Origin: JAWUWD01 sp034112085
GTDB lineage: Bacteria > Bacteroidota > Bacteroidia > Cytophagales > Cyclobacteriaceae
Direction: 5' to 3'
Assembly (NCBI GenBank): GCA_034112085.1
Contig: JAWUWD010000038.1
Coordinates: 45,088-109,087, forward strand
DNA: 64,000 nucleotides
Positions 34,699 to 44,391 of this stretch are shown here, piece after piece. The notes below the pieces were generated by a model that was not told where the DNA came from, made no database searches, and saw only the letters and a list, made by a program, of their open reading frames with translations. The translations under genes and the position numbers were made by a program. Every line of letters begins with the position of its first letter. Within the stretch, counting starts at the first letter, position 1.

Positions 34699-36837
34699 CT
34701 ACTGATCCACCTTAGCCAGAGGTGGTACTACACCCATGTTATACCATGCGAAGGCATAACGATCTGCTCCTTGCTCAATTCGTTTCGATGTTGGCGTTCC
34801 AGCGCCATGTCCTGCATCAGTCTCTATTCGAATCAATACTGGATTGTCACCTACATGCTTCTCTTGTAGGGTAGCGGCAAACTTAAATGAGTGAGCTGGC
34901 ACTACACGATCATCATGATCGGCAGTAGTCACCATAGTCGCTGGGTAAGTAGTCCCTGCTTTAAGTGCATGGACAGGAGAGTAATTTTTCAAATATTCAA
35001 ACATCTCTTTAGAATCTTCAGAAGTCCCATAATCTGATGCCCAAGCATAACCAATGGTGAACTTATGATATCTGAGCATATCCATCACACCGACAGCGGG
35101 AAAAGCCACTTTAGCTAAATTTGGTCGCTGTGCCATGGTAGCACCAACCAATAATCCTCCATTCGATCCTCCAGCGATGGCGAGGTAATCACTAGACGTG
35201 TACCCCTCTTTGATCAAATATTCGCCAGCAGCAATGAAGTCATCAAATACATTTTGCTTTTGCATTTTGGTCCCTGCATCATGCCACTTCTCACCATACT
35301 CACCACCTCCTCTTATATTCGGTTGAGCATAGATGCCCCCATTCTCCAACCATACGATTCGTGCAGTGCTGAATGAAGGTCTTAGACTAACGTTGAACCC
35401 ACCATAAGCATATAAATAGGTAGGGTTCTTCCCATTGAGTTCTATCCCTTTTTTATGCGTGATGAACATCGGAACTTTCGTTCCATCCTTACTCGTGTAG
35501 AATATTTGTTTGGTCTCGTAATCACCTGGATTGAAATCTACTTTTGGTTGTTTGTACAATACAGACTCTCCCGTTTCAATAGCATAGTTAAATACTGTCG
35601 GAGGGTAAGTAAAGGAAGTAAACGTATAGTATAAGTCCTTCTTGTCGTTAGTCGTACCGAAGCCGTATGCGGTTCCGATACCTGGCAGCTCTACTTCGCG
35701 AACTAGCTTCCCGTCATAGTTCATTTGCTTAATAGCAGTTTTGGCATCCTGAAGATAGCTAGCAAATAGATAGCCTCCACCAGTGTTTACACTGAGTACA
35801 TTTTCACTTTCTGGAATAACGTCCTTCCAATTTTCAAACGCAGGCTTGTCTAGATCAACTTCAACAATGCGGTTATTAGGAGCTCCAATATTTGTATGCA
35901 CTAAGATGTTATCCCCATGGGAATCAACTACGTATTGCTCATTGTCTAAGTGATCAACTAATGTTATAAAACCCCTATCATTTGACAAGTCGTTTATGAA
36001 TAGTTTATTGCCAGAAGTTCCTTCTGAAATGCTCACAACCAAATAGCGATCATCTTCAGTGAGGTATCCATTGGCACGTGATTTTTCATTTTTGGGTTCA
36101 TAAATAATCTTATCTCCAGAATGGTTTGTTCCTACCTCGTGATAAAATAACTTCCCGTTTGAGTTTACACCTGAGAGTTCATCACCACCTTTGGGAGCAT
36201 CGTACTTCGTATAGTAAAACCCTTCATTCCCCTTCCATGACATTCCACTGAATTTGATATGCCTGAGCGTATCATCTACCTGTGCTTTTGTATCTGTAGA
36301 CATGATTATTGCCTTGCGCCAATCTGACCCGCCTTCTGAGATCATATAACTAAATAGGCTTCCGTCTTCAGAAAAAGAAGTTCCTCCCAGAGAAATAGTA
36401 CCATCTTCTTTAAAGATATTAGGGTCTAAGAACACTTCCGACTCTCCTCCAACCTCAGCCGATCGATAGAGTACATTTTGATTTTGAAGACCATCGTTCT
36501 TGTAGAAATAGTAATAGTCGCCATGCTCAATAGGTGAGGACACCCGTTCATAATTCAATAATTTTTCTAATCGATCTTTGATTTTATCTCTAAAGGTAAT
36601 GTGGTCGAGATATCCATGAGTCACTTCATTTTGATTCTTGACCCATTGTGCGGTTTGCTCAGATTGATCGTCTTCTAACCATCGATATGGGTCTGGGACA
36701 TCAGTTCCAAAGTAATTGTCTACTGTGTCAACTTTGATGGTTTCGGGATAGGTAAGTCCAGCGACTTTTTCAGTAGCAGGTGCCGAACAGCCCAGTACTG
36801 TCGCTGCTATTCCTAATACAAATAGTTTATTCTTCAT
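34699..36837 (-). CDS. Prolyl oligopeptidase family serine peptidase (S9A), lipoprotein
   Basis: The 712-residue protein begins with a lipoprotein signal ending VLGC. YPETIKVDTVDNYFGTDVPDPYRWLEDD is the N-terminal signature of prolyl endopeptidases. The seven-bladed propeller covers roughly residues 100-440. The hydrolase domain has the nucleophile Ser in AGGSNGGLL, Asp in TADHDDRVVP and His in DAGHGAG. It cleaves short peptides after proline and acts outside the cytoplasmic membrane. It has its own terminator and appears monocistronic. Confidence 0.94.
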   Translation of the reverse strand: MKNKLFVLGIAATVLGCSAPATEKVAGLTYPETIKVDTVDNYFGTDVPDPYRWLEDDQSEQTAQWVKNQNEVTHGYLDHITFRDKIKDRLEKLLNYERVSSPIEHGDYYYFYKNDGLQNQNVLYRSAEVGGESEVFLDPNIFKEDGTISLGGTSFSEDGSLFSYMISEGGSDWRKAIIMSTDTKAQVDDTLRHIKFSGMSWKGNEGFYYTKYDAPKGGDELSGVNSNGKLFYHEVGTNHSGDKIIYEPKNEKSRANGYLTEDDRYLVVSISEGTSGNKLFINDLSNDRGFITLVDHLDNEQYVVDSHGDNILVHTNIGAPNNRIVEVDLDKPAFENWKDVIPESENVLSVNTGGGYLFASYLQDAKTAIKQMNYDGKLVREVELPGIGTAYGFGTTNDKKDLYYTFTSFTYPPTVFNYAIETGESVLYKQPKVDFNPGDYETKQIFYTSKDGTKVPMFITHKKGIELNGKNPTYLYAYGGFNVSLRPSFSTARIVWLENGGIYAQPNIRGGGEYGEKWHDAGTKMQKQNVFDDFIAAGEYLIKEGYTSSDYLAIAGGSNGGLLVGATMAQRPNLAKVAFPAVGVMDMLRYHKFTIGYAWASDYGTSEDSKEMFEYLKNYSPVHALKAGTTYPATMVTTADHDDRVVPAHSFKFAATLQEKHVGDNPVLIRIETDAGHGAGTPTSKRIEQGADRYAFAWYNMGVVPPLAKVDQ

Positions 36838-37048
36838 GGTGTTTTGGGTTATACTTATTCAAGTATAACCATAATAATCTTCTGGATCACACAGATTTTG
36901 ATGAGCGGAACTACATAGCATGACCCACCATTTTCTACTGGCAAAATGCTAGACGCTTATAGGATTAAGGCTTTATGATTTTGCTTGCTCTATTTTTTCT
37001 ATCCGTAATTGTTGGACTTCGATAGGCGATAATGATTGTTCCTTATTA

Positions 37049-37285
37049 CTAGGTAATAAGAAGCAATACGATAACTACCAATATAATTATACTCAATGAA
37101 AATAAGCTCCGCTTAATCACTCTGCTATCTACCGCATCCAAAATCCCCATAAGAAGACTGGGTTTTGCATCCTTTGTTTGTTCGTATTCTTTCCACAGTG
37201 ATTCAAAGTCCATATAGGAAGCTACTAGCTCTTTGCTCTCGGAGCATTCTGTATTCGGGATTTCTATAGGTATTACTTTTCTCAT
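37049..37285 (-). CDS. Small single-pass membrane protein, putative anti-sigma factor
   Basis: The product has 78 residues: an acidic cytoplasmic part with ESKELVASYMDFESLWKEY and one membrane helix at about 61-77 (LFSLSIIILVVIVLLLI). Its ATG overlaps the stop of the sigma-like gene as ATGA, so the two are translationally coupled. Position, size and membrane anchoring fit an anti-sigma factor, but I see no zinc (HxxxCxxC) motif, so the role is inferred from context. An 8-base inverted repeat (37042-37060) overlaps the stop codon. Confidence 0.6.
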   Translation of the reverse strand: MRKVIPIEIPNTECSESKELVASYMDFESLWKEYEQTKDAKPSLLMGILDAVDSRVIKRSLFSLSIIILVVIVLLLIT

Positions 37286-37815
37286 AAGGCCATCATTACA
37301 TTCACTTTAGATAACAATCTATAGGTCTCTAATCTGACCAGTCGCTCGGATATTTTCAATAAAAAAGCACTTTCTAAAAAAGTCATTTTTTTAAAAAATC
37401 GCAATTCCAAAAGTTGAAGTTCTGAAAAGGATAATTGTTTAAATACATGTCTAAGATTCATCAACATGGTCGGTCTATTTGAAACTTGACCTATATGATC
37501 CAAAATCATTTCGGAGGCCTTTTGATCAAGCGCTACATGTCTTGGTTGATCATGCTCTTCACAATACGCATCACATTTGTCGATGGCTACTTTGTATAGA
37601 TTATTTTCAAATGAATAGTCAAAATTATATTGTTTGATCTCTACAAGTGTCTCAATGAAAACTTGTTTTGTGAGAAGCGCACATTGATCAAGATTATTGA
37701 TTCTATTTTGAATAAAACAGAAAGTATTCTGATAATGAAATTGATACAGTTTTTCAAAAGCGTAAGCTTCATTGTGAGCGATTTTTACCAACTCATTTTC
37801 TGTTATTCTTGTCAT
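37282..37815 (-). CDS. Divergent ECF-type RNA polymerase sigma factor
   Basis: The 177-residue protein has a region 2-like start (NEAYAFEKLYQFHYQNTFCFIQNRI) and a region 4-like end (LSFSELQLLELRFFKKMTFLESAFLLKISERLVRLETYRLLSKV) in the order and spacing of ECF sigma factors. Conservation in region 2 is weak, in particular around the promoter-melting helix, and three cysteines lie in the middle (CDAYCEEHD plus one near 46). It forms a two-gene operon with a small membrane protein. Its target promoter is not evident. Confidence 0.65.
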   Translation of the reverse strand: MTRITENELVKIAHNEAYAFEKLYQFHYQNTFCFIQNRINNLDQCALLTKQVFIETLVEIKQYNFDYSFENNLYKVAIDKCDAYCEEHDQPRHVALDQKASEMILDHIGQVSNRPTMLMNLRHVFKQLSFSELQLLELRFFKKMTFLESAFLLKISERLVRLETYRLLSKVNVMMAL

Positions 37816-38228
37816 ATTTAGATTGTTTACCTGGACCTAAAAACAAAACTCATGCCATTCAATTATTCTTTGATTATTTCAACTAACAGGTGCACAGTGA
37901 CTTACTTAATATTGATTGTTATTATTATGTAACCAAAGTAGAAGACACTCTTTTCAAACCAATGGTTGTAATACTCTCCGAAATAAGACTGAAAAACATG
38001 CTATAGGTTTATTCATTGTGGTTTTTAACACAAAAAGTGACAACACATCCTCCTCTGTGACCTGATTCTCGATTTCACTATTTTAAGTTGTTAATACACT
38101 CTCCATAAAATCCTCCACCACTAATTGTATATTTTTGATTGGCATGAGTTAATAAATCAACAAAGTCACGGTGCTTTTTTGGTGGCTAATCAAAATCAGT
38201 ATAATTTCGCAATCTTAATTTGTAGACA
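37816..38228. promoter_or_regulatory. Intergenic region between the sigma operon and the polyprenyl synthase gene
   Basis: I see no gene in these 413 bases. It must hold two divergent promoters. TATTTTTG at 38130-38137 is an exact TAnnTTTG box, and a TTTTG...TAATTTCG arrangement near 38176-38206 is a second candidate closer to ATG 38229. No strong hairpin is present. Confidence 0.4.
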
Positions 38229-39206
38229 ATGCCAATAAAAATTGAAAAACTAAGTGCACTAGTTGGGAAAGAGATTGAACAGTTATCCTTAGGGGATAGC
38301 CCTAAACAGCTCTATGATCCATTGTATTACATCTTGTCATTGGGAGGCAAGAGAATACGTCCCTTATTAGCTTTGATTGGTTACTCGTTGTATAAAGACG
38401 ATGCACATACGATCATAGACCCTGCGCTCGCTGTAGAGGTTTTTCATAACTTCACATTGATGCATGATGACATCATGGATGAGGCTCCGTTGAGAAGAGG
38501 GGAGTCAACTGTCCATGAGAAGTGGGACACCAATGTCGCTATTCTCTCTGGTGATGTCATGATGGTCAGAGCCTATGATTTGTTCTTAGGATTGAAGAAA
38601 AAGCAATTCAAAAAGTCCATCGCCATGTTCAATGAATGTGCAAGATTGGTTTGTGAAGGTCAGCAATTGGACATGAATTTCGAATCTCAAAATAAGGTCT
38701 CTGAAGCCGCTTACTTGGAAATGATCAAGTTGAAGACCGCTGTACTTCTGGGATTCAGTCTTAAGTTGGGCGCTTACTTAGCCGATGCTTCTGACAGTGA
38801 CTGCGATGCCCTCGATCAGTTTGGAATAGGAATAGGAATAGGCTTCCAACTCAAGGATGACTTACTAGATGTGTATGGTGACCAAAAGGAAGTTGGCAAA
38901 CAAGTCGGTGGCGATATCATCGCTAATAAGAAAACATTCCTACTCATCAAGGCACTAGAACTTGCCAATCAATCACAACTCAAAGTTCTCAATGAGTGGA
39001 TATCAAAAAAGACTTTTGACCCTATAGAGAAAGTGAAGGCAATCACTGATATTTATAATGAATTAGATATAGAGGAGCTTACCGAGGTAGAAATGAACAA
39101 ACAATTTAACCTTGCCTTCGCTAGTCTGCAGCAGGTTAACGCTTCAAAACCTAAGGTAGCGGTTCTTAAGAAATTTTCTGAGCAACTCATTAATAGAGAG
39201 AAGTAA
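38229..39206 (+). CDS. Polyprenyl (isoprenyl) diphosphate synthase
   Basis: The 325-residue trans-prenyltransferase has GGKRIRP near residue 39-45, a first aspartate-rich motif DDIMD (80-84) and a second DDLLD (210-214). It condenses isopentenyl diphosphate with an allylic diphosphate. Small residues are not obvious just before the first motif (FTLMHDD), and product chain length cannot be stated; quinone side-chain or C15-C20 synthesis are both possible. Its TAA overlaps the rhomboid ATG by one base (TAATG). Confidence 0.92.
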   Translation: MPIKIEKLSALVGKEIEQLSLGDSPKQLYDPLYYILSLGGKRIRPLLALIGYSLYKDDAHTIIDPALAVEVFHNFTLMHDDIMDEAPLRRGESTVHEKWDTNVAILSGDVMMVRAYDLFLGLKKKQFKKSIAMFNECARLVCEGQQLDMNFESQNKVSEAAYLEMIKLKTAVLLGFSLKLGAYLADASDSDCDALDQFGIGIGIGFQLKDDLLDVYGDQKEVGKQVGGDIIANKKTFLLIKALELANQSQLKVLNEWISKKTFDPIEKVKAITDIYNELDIEELTEVEMNKQFNLAFASLQQVNASKPKVAVLKKFSEQLINREK

Positions 39207-39826
39207 TGTCACTAACACTCATATTTGTCATCATCACCTGTGGAGTAAGTATCCTGTCTTGGAACAACCACAACTTACTTACAAAGTTTATTTTCAATCC
39301 TTATACAATATTTCATAATCAGGAATATCACCGATTTATTACTTCTGGGTTTATTCATTCTAATTGGATGCATCTGCTGTTCAACATGTTTGTCTTATTC
39401 ATGTTTGGCCAACAAGTAGAAAATGTATTTGTTTATGCTTATGGTGATTTGGGATTAGTGATTTATGGGCTATTATATCTATTAGGGATCATCTTTTCCG
39501 ATGTACCGACTTTCTTAAAAAACAAAAACAATCCTCACTACAATGCGCTTGGTGCTTCTGGGGGAACCGCTGCGGTTTTATTCAGCTTCATTCTATTTGA
39601 TCCCGCACAAGATTTATGTTTATATGGCCTTCTTTGTTTTCCTGGTGTGCTTTGGGGAGTGCTATATATTATTTACTCAGTATATATGAGCAAAAAAGAA
39701 GGAGACAATATCAATCATGATGCGCATTTATGGGGAAGCTTATTCGGGGTGGGATTTACTATTCTAGTTTACCCTGAGGTAATCTTCATTTTCATAGAGC
39801 AGATGAAGAGCTTTAGCTTATTCTAA
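39206..39826 (+). CDS. Rhomboid family intramembrane serine protease
   Basis: The 206-residue polytopic protein has the catalytic Ser in GASGG (S118) and the His in HLWGSLFG (H174), the rhomboid dyad. The conserved HSNWMHLLFNMFVLFMFG segment forms TM2 and the adjacent loop. Rhomboids cut membrane-anchored substrates within the bilayer. It is translationally coupled to the polyprenyl synthase gene; a functional link is not known. Confidence 0.93.
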   Translation: MSLTLIFVIITCGVSILSWNNHNLLTKFIFNPYTIFHNQEYHRFITSGFIHSNWMHLLFNMFVLFMFGQQVENVFVYAYGDLGLVIYGLLYLLGIIFSDVPTFLKNKNNPHYNALGASGGTAAVLFSFILFDPAQDLCLYGLLCFPGVLWGVLYIIYSVYMSKKEGDNINHDAHLWGSLFGVGFTILVYPEVIFIFIEQMKSFSLF

Positions 39827-39934
39827 ATTGTTTGTCAATTTGACAAACTCTGTTAATTCTATCACATTGTTGATTAATCACTGGTCCTTAGGGAATACTT
39901 TGTAAGTACTCTTCAAAATGATATATTTAGTTTC

Positions 39935-41224
39935 ATGAGAGAAAAAGAACTAAACTCAAAGCTGCCTAATTGGTTGAAAAAAACTCAAAATAAGAGCTGG
40001 GAACCAGAGGTTTTTATATCTGGTATAGTTCTTTTCGGATTAATTCAAATACCAGAAAAATTAGAGAACTTTAGATTTTTCTTCAAAAGAGAAATTTATG
40101 GCCTTACTAATAATGCTGATAATATCATTGCAGTGCTTATGACAAGCATTCAGTGGTTAATTCTCGGTCTTATATTACATCTATTTGTAAGAGGTGTATG
40201 GATAGGTTTGGTAGGATTGAGCTATGTTTTCCCTAAGGGAGTTGATCATGAAAAGTTAAATTATCATGGGGATTTTGAAAATAGGGTAAGGGCAATACCT
40301 GACTTCACGAAGCAGATTATTACTTTGGAAAAAGTAAGTAGCTCTATATTTAGCATCAGCTATTTTATTTTCATGAGTATTTTAGGAGCTTATTTTTTCC
40401 TCCTTTTCGCTGCACTCATTCCAATGTATGCACTCTTAGCCATAACGGGAGTCGGGCTCGGGGAATTGAATGATTACCCGAACTATTTTTCAGCAATTAA
40501 AATATATGCATTTGTTATCCTAGGAATAGGAGGTGTATATATGATAGACTTTCTCAGTTTAGGATTACTTAGAAAAAACCGAATAATTGCGAAGATCTAT
40601 TACCCTATCTATAAGATCGTGAGTACTTTAACTCTAAGTGTGTTCTATAGAAATATATACTACTTACTAATCTCTAACTTTAAAAAATGGAAAGTAGTAG
40701 TCTTTATAATAACCTTCATAGGGCTAACTTTCTACCTGATAGGAGTGAATAGTAATCGCGCTAGCTTATCTAAACAATTTACTCGGATAGAAATGTATGG
40801 TTCCAGTGCAACTTACAATCTTCAAAGTGATGCGTACGCCAATCTTAAACCGGATGAGAAATATCAAAATGCTAGTATTCAAAGTGACATTATAAAAGAT
40901 GATGTATTAAAATTATTTATAACACATTATTCAGTATTTGATGACTCAGTAAAAACGTTATGTGATTATAGAGTCTTTGATTCGTCAGAAAGTACAGACT
41001 CATTGAAGCTAGTATGCATGACTGAGTTTTACAATGTGAGTGTTGATGATTCATTGTATACAGATATCAATTGGCTTTTTCACTATAATAATCAGACAAA
41101 GCATAGAGGAATTGTCTCATATCTTGATATTTCTCATTTGCCGAAAGGAATGCACAGTGTTGATATCGAGTTAAAAAACTGGTCTAATAAAAATTATGAT
41201 GTGATTCAGTTTTATAAAGAGTAA
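39935..41224 (+). CDS. Polytopic membrane protein of unknown function
   Basis: I do not recognise a named family for this 429-residue protein. Hydrophobic segments lie at about residues 25-40, 64-99, 138-172, 190-212 and 252-271. A soluble C-terminal part of about 155 residues follows, rich in Asp/Ser/Tyr (VFDDSVKTLCDYRVFDSS), and is probably periplasmic. There are two cysteines in that part. It is unlinked to obvious partners, with its own upstream gap of 108 bases. Codon usage looks like that of its neighbours. Confidence 0.7.
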   Translation: MREKELNSKLPNWLKKTQNKSWEPEVFISGIVLFGLIQIPEKLENFRFFFKREIYGLTNNADNIIAVLMTSIQWLILGLILHLFVRGVWIGLVGLSYVFPKGVDHEKLNYHGDFENRVRAIPDFTKQIITLEKVSSSIFSISYFIFMSILGAYFFLLFAALIPMYALLAITGVGLGELNDYPNYFSAIKIYAFVILGIGGVYMIDFLSLGLLRKNRIIAKIYYPIYKIVSTLTLSVFYRNIYYLLISNFKKWKVVVFIITFIGLTFYLIGVNSNRASLSKQFTRIEMYGSSATYNLQSDAYANLKPDEKYQNASIQSDIIKDDVLKLFITHYSVFDDSVKTLCDYRVFDSSESTDSLKLVCMTEFYNVSVDDSLYTDINWLFHYNNQTKHRGIVSYLDISHLPKGMHSVDIELKNWSNKNYDVIQFYKE

Positions 41225-41250
41225 ACTGAAAAACTCAAATTCATTATTCT

Positions 41251-41499
41251 TTACGAAAATGTCGAAATTTTAATCTGATCACAATAGAATTTCATCCGAG
41301 TATGGCTCTGATCTAGAATTTGAATTTTCTCAATGTAACCAAGCTTGTGATTGTAAAACACCTCTACATAATAATCCCCCAATAGATATAAATTGACTTT
41401 GTATCCATAATATCTGATCCCAACAATAAAACTTCCTTCTTCGTAGAGAATTTGTATTTTATCTCGTTTGGGTTTGTCTATGAAAACGGCATCTGTCAT
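41251..41499 (-). CDS. Small hypothetical protein (82 residues)
   Basis: This soluble beta-rich peptide has many tyrosines (GIRYYGYKVNLYLLGDYYVEVFYN) and no signal or membrane segment. It starts at ATG 41499 and converges on the membrane-protein gene 26 bases away. Composition and a full-length frame between two real genes suggest it is expressed, but no family is recognised. Confidence 0.5.
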   Translation of the reverse strand: MTDAVFIDKPKRDKIQILYEEGSFIVGIRYYGYKVNLYLLGDYYVEVFYNHKLGYIEKIQILDQSHTRMKFYCDQIKISTFS

Positions 41500-41603
41500 A
41501 TATTGAACATACTTTATTTATTGGTCAATTCAAATAATTTTGAAAGAAGACTGACTGCCTTTCAATCCCAAATTGCTATATTCAACGGCAAATAATACTA
41601 GAT

Positions 41604-43496
41604 ATGGCCAACATCAATACCTTCGAAGAATATCATACCGCATATAAAGAGAGTCTCGAAAATCCTGAACAGTTCTGGAGTGAAATCGCTAAAGAGTTTC
41701 AATGGCACAAACCTTGGGACAAGGTCTTAGATTGGGACTTTTCAAAACCTGAGGTAAAGTGGTTTGAAGGAGGGCAACTGAACATAACGGAGAATTGTAT
41801 AGACAGGCATTTGCCAGAGAGAGCTAATCAAACGGCCATACTTTGGGAAGCGAATGACACCAACGAACCCCATCTAAACATCACTTATCAGGAGTTGCAT
41901 GATCAGGTGTGTCGTCTCGCCAATGTGTTGAGGAATAAAGGCATTAAGAAAGGTGATCGTATCTGTATCTATTTGCCAATGGTTCCCGAGTTGGCTTATG
42001 CCGCATTGGCATGTGCAAGAATCGGAGCAGTCCACTCGGTGGTATTTGCAGGGTTTTCTGCTCAATCTTTGGCTGATCGCATCAATGACGCCTCTTGCAA
42101 GATGGTACTCACATCGGACGGCAGCTTTCGAGGTGAAAAGGTGATTGACCTAAAAGGAATCGTAGATGATGCGTTAGTAAAGTGTAATACTGTTGAGCAT
42201 GTATTGGTGCTTAACCGAACAAACGCTGACATCAATTTTGTAAGTGGAAGAGACCTTTGGTGGCACGAGCAAGTAAGTGCATCTAGCAGTCATTGCCCAG
42301 CAGAGGTAATGGAAGCCGAGGACATGTTATTTATACTTTACACTTCTGGATCTACTGGTCAACCCAAAGGTATGGTGCATACTTGCGGAGGTTATATGGT
42401 GTATACCAATTACACCTTTAAAAATACTTTTCAATACAAAGAAGGAGAAGTATACTGGTGTACTGCCGACATCGGCTGGATCACCGGACATTCGTACATT
42501 GTGTATGGCCCGCTATCTGCCGGGGCTACCACAGTCATGTTTGAAGGTGTTCCCTCTTATCCAGATATGGGGAGATTCTGGGAGATAGTCGCTAAACACA
42601 AAGTCAATATCTTTTATACTGCACCTACTGCCATTCGCGCACTTGAAAAAGCTGACTTAAGTTTTGTTGAGAAACATGACTTGTCCTCACTCAGGGTATT
42701 GGGCACCGTAGGTGAGCCTATCAATGAAGAAGCTTGGCATTGGTATGATGAAAATATAGGGAAAAATAATTGCCCAATTGTAGATACTTGGTGGCAAACC
42801 GAAACAGGTGGGTTTATGATTTCCCCTATCGCGGGACTGACCCCTACGAAGCCTGCATTTGCCACACTCCCCCTCCCTGGGATACAGCCTTGTTTGATGG
42901 ATGCAGAAGGCAATGAAGTAGAAGGGGCAAATGCAGAGGGAAGCTTATCCATCAAATTCCCTTGGCCATCCATGGCAAGAACAATCTATGGAGATCATGA
43001 ACGATTCAAAAACACTTATTTTTCTGCCTTTGCCAATAAATACTTCACAGGCGATGGTGCTAAACGAGATGAAGATGGATATTATCGCATCACTGGGAGA
43101 GTAGATGATGTGATCATCGTCTCGGGACATAATCTTGGTACAGCCGAAATAGAAAGTGCTATTGATGAACATACCAATGTTTGTGAGACAGCAGTAGTTG
43201 GTTGTCCTCATGATGTCAAGGGCAATGGGGTTTATGCTTATGTGATTTGCTACCACTCTCCTGATGATGAAGAGGTACTACGCAAAGAAATTGTCGCATT
43301 GGTCAATAAAATAATAGGGCCAATTGCTAAGCCAGATAAAATTCAATTTGTCTCAGGCCTACCTAAGACTAGATCGGGTAAAATCATGCGCAGGATCTTG
43401 AGAAAGATCGCAGCATCTGAAACCGACCAACTAGGAGATACTTCTACCTTATTAGATCCATCAGTAGTGGATGACATTGTTCAAGGATCGTTGTGA
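41604..43496 (+). CDS. acs: Acetate--CoA ligase (acetyl-CoA synthetase)
   Basis: The 630-residue AMP-forming synthetase has YTSGSTGQPKGMVHTCGG as the ATP loop, DIGWITGHSYIVYGPL and WWQTETGG as acetate and AMP contacts, and YRITGRVDDVIIVSGHNLGTAEIE as the hinge region. Catalytic K593 is in PKTRSGKIMRR, where acetylation shuts the enzyme off in bacteria that use that control. It converts acetate, ATP and CoA to acetyl-CoA. It seems to be a single-gene unit. Confidence 0.97.
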   Translation: MANINTFEEYHTAYKESLENPEQFWSEIAKEFQWHKPWDKVLDWDFSKPEVKWFEGGQLNITENCIDRHLPERANQTAILWEANDTNEPHLNITYQELHDQVCRLANVLRNKGIKKGDRICIYLPMVPELAYAALACARIGAVHSVVFAGFSAQSLADRINDASCKMVLTSDGSFRGEKVIDLKGIVDDALVKCNTVEHVLVLNRTNADINFVSGRDLWWHEQVSASSSHCPAEVMEAEDMLFILYTSGSTGQPKGMVHTCGGYMVYTNYTFKNTFQYKEGEVYWCTADIGWITGHSYIVYGPLSAGATTVMFEGVPSYPDMGRFWEIVAKHKVNIFYTAPTAIRALEKADLSFVEKHDLSSLRVLGTVGEPINEEAWHWYDENIGKNNCPIVDTWWQTETGGFMISPIAGLTPTKPAFATLPLPGIQPCLMDAEGNEVEGANAEGSLSIKFPWPSMARTIYGDHERFKNTYFSAFANKYFTGDGAKRDEDGYYRITGRVDDVIIVSGHNLGTAEIESAIDEHTNVCETAVVGCPHDVKGNGVYAYVICYHSPDDEEVLRKEIVALVNKIIGPIAKPDKIQFVSGLPKTRSGKIMRRILRKIAASETDQLGDTSTLLDPSVVDDIVQGSL

Positions 43497-43647
43497 TAAT
43501 ATTATAATTCAAATCAGTAAATTTCAATACTTTTCACAGAATAGCACAACGTTAAGTTAATTATGTAATAATTTTAGAAAGCTCATTTTTTGGTAAATAT
43601 TGCTTAAATTGTAAAGCTATTTTTAGGGTAATATTTAATCGAAAGCA

Positions 43648-44391
43648 ATGATCAGAACTGTTGTAGTAGATGATGAAAAAAAGGGAAGGGAGTTACTTGT
43701 CAAAGTACTTAACAATTACTGTAATGGAATAGAAGTGGTAGGACAGGCAGAAACTGCCAACGGAGCTTTTGAAGTTATCAATAAGGAAAAACCTGACCTG
43801 GTATTTCTAGATATTGAGATGCCAAACGGAACGGGCTTCGACCTGCTCAAAATGTTTCGGAAAATATCATTCCATGTAATCTTCACTACTGCCTATGATC
43901 ACTATGCCATAAAGGCAATCAAATATTCTGCACTTGATTATCTACTCAAGCCGATAGATATCGATGAGCTTCAAGAATCTGTTGCTAAAGTACACAAGCA
44001 AAATACAGCTGAACAACAAGCTCCTAATATAGATGTATTGATGTCTGCCCTCAATAATGTAGATAAGGCGAAGAAAATTGCCATCCCCGATCAAGAAGGA
44101 GTGGCGATTGTAGAAGTGAAGGATATTGTAAGGTGCCAAGCAGATAGCAATTATACACTAATATTTTTATCAAACGGGACCAAAGTAGTTTCGACTAAGA
44201 CGCTAAAAGAATATAATAATCTGTTAGACGAAAATACTTTTATGCGTATTCATAATTCCAATTTGATCAACATCAATCATATCAAAAAATATATCAAAGG
44301 AGATGGAGGTCAAGTAGTCATGTCAGATGATAGTATTGTGGAAGTCTCTCGTAGAAGAAAAAGCGATTTGATGGAAGTTTTGATTGCTTAG
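43648..44391 (+). CDS. LytTR response regulator (convergent with propeller kinase)
   Basis: The 247-residue protein has a receiver domain with D55 in FLDIEMPNG and Lys in LLKPIDIDE, then a LytTR DNA-binding domain from about residue 145 (IVRCQADSNYTLIFL ... FMRIHNSNLININHIKKYIKGDGGQVVMSD). It is likely the partner of the convergent propeller kinase, whose stop codon overlaps its own by 3 of 4 bases. The two must therefore be transcribed from opposite ends. Confidence 0.93.
   Translation: MIRTVVVDDEKKGRELLVKVLNNYCNGIEVVGQAETANGAFEVINKEKPDLVFLDIEMPNGTGFDLLKMFRKISFHVIFTTAYDHYAIKAIKYSALDYLLKPIDIDELQESVAKVHKQNTAEQQAPNIDVLMSALNNVDKAKKIAIPDQEGVAIVEVKDIVRCQADSNYTLIFLSNGTKVVSTKTLKEYNNLLDENTFMRIHNSNLININHIKKYIKGDGGQVVMSDDSIVEVSRRRKSDLMEVLIA

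Noticed and set aside
37042..37060. CTTATTAC-TAG-GTAATAAG as terminator of the sigma operon
   Set aside because: The palindrome is real and overlaps the stop codon, but no T run follows on the minus strand.
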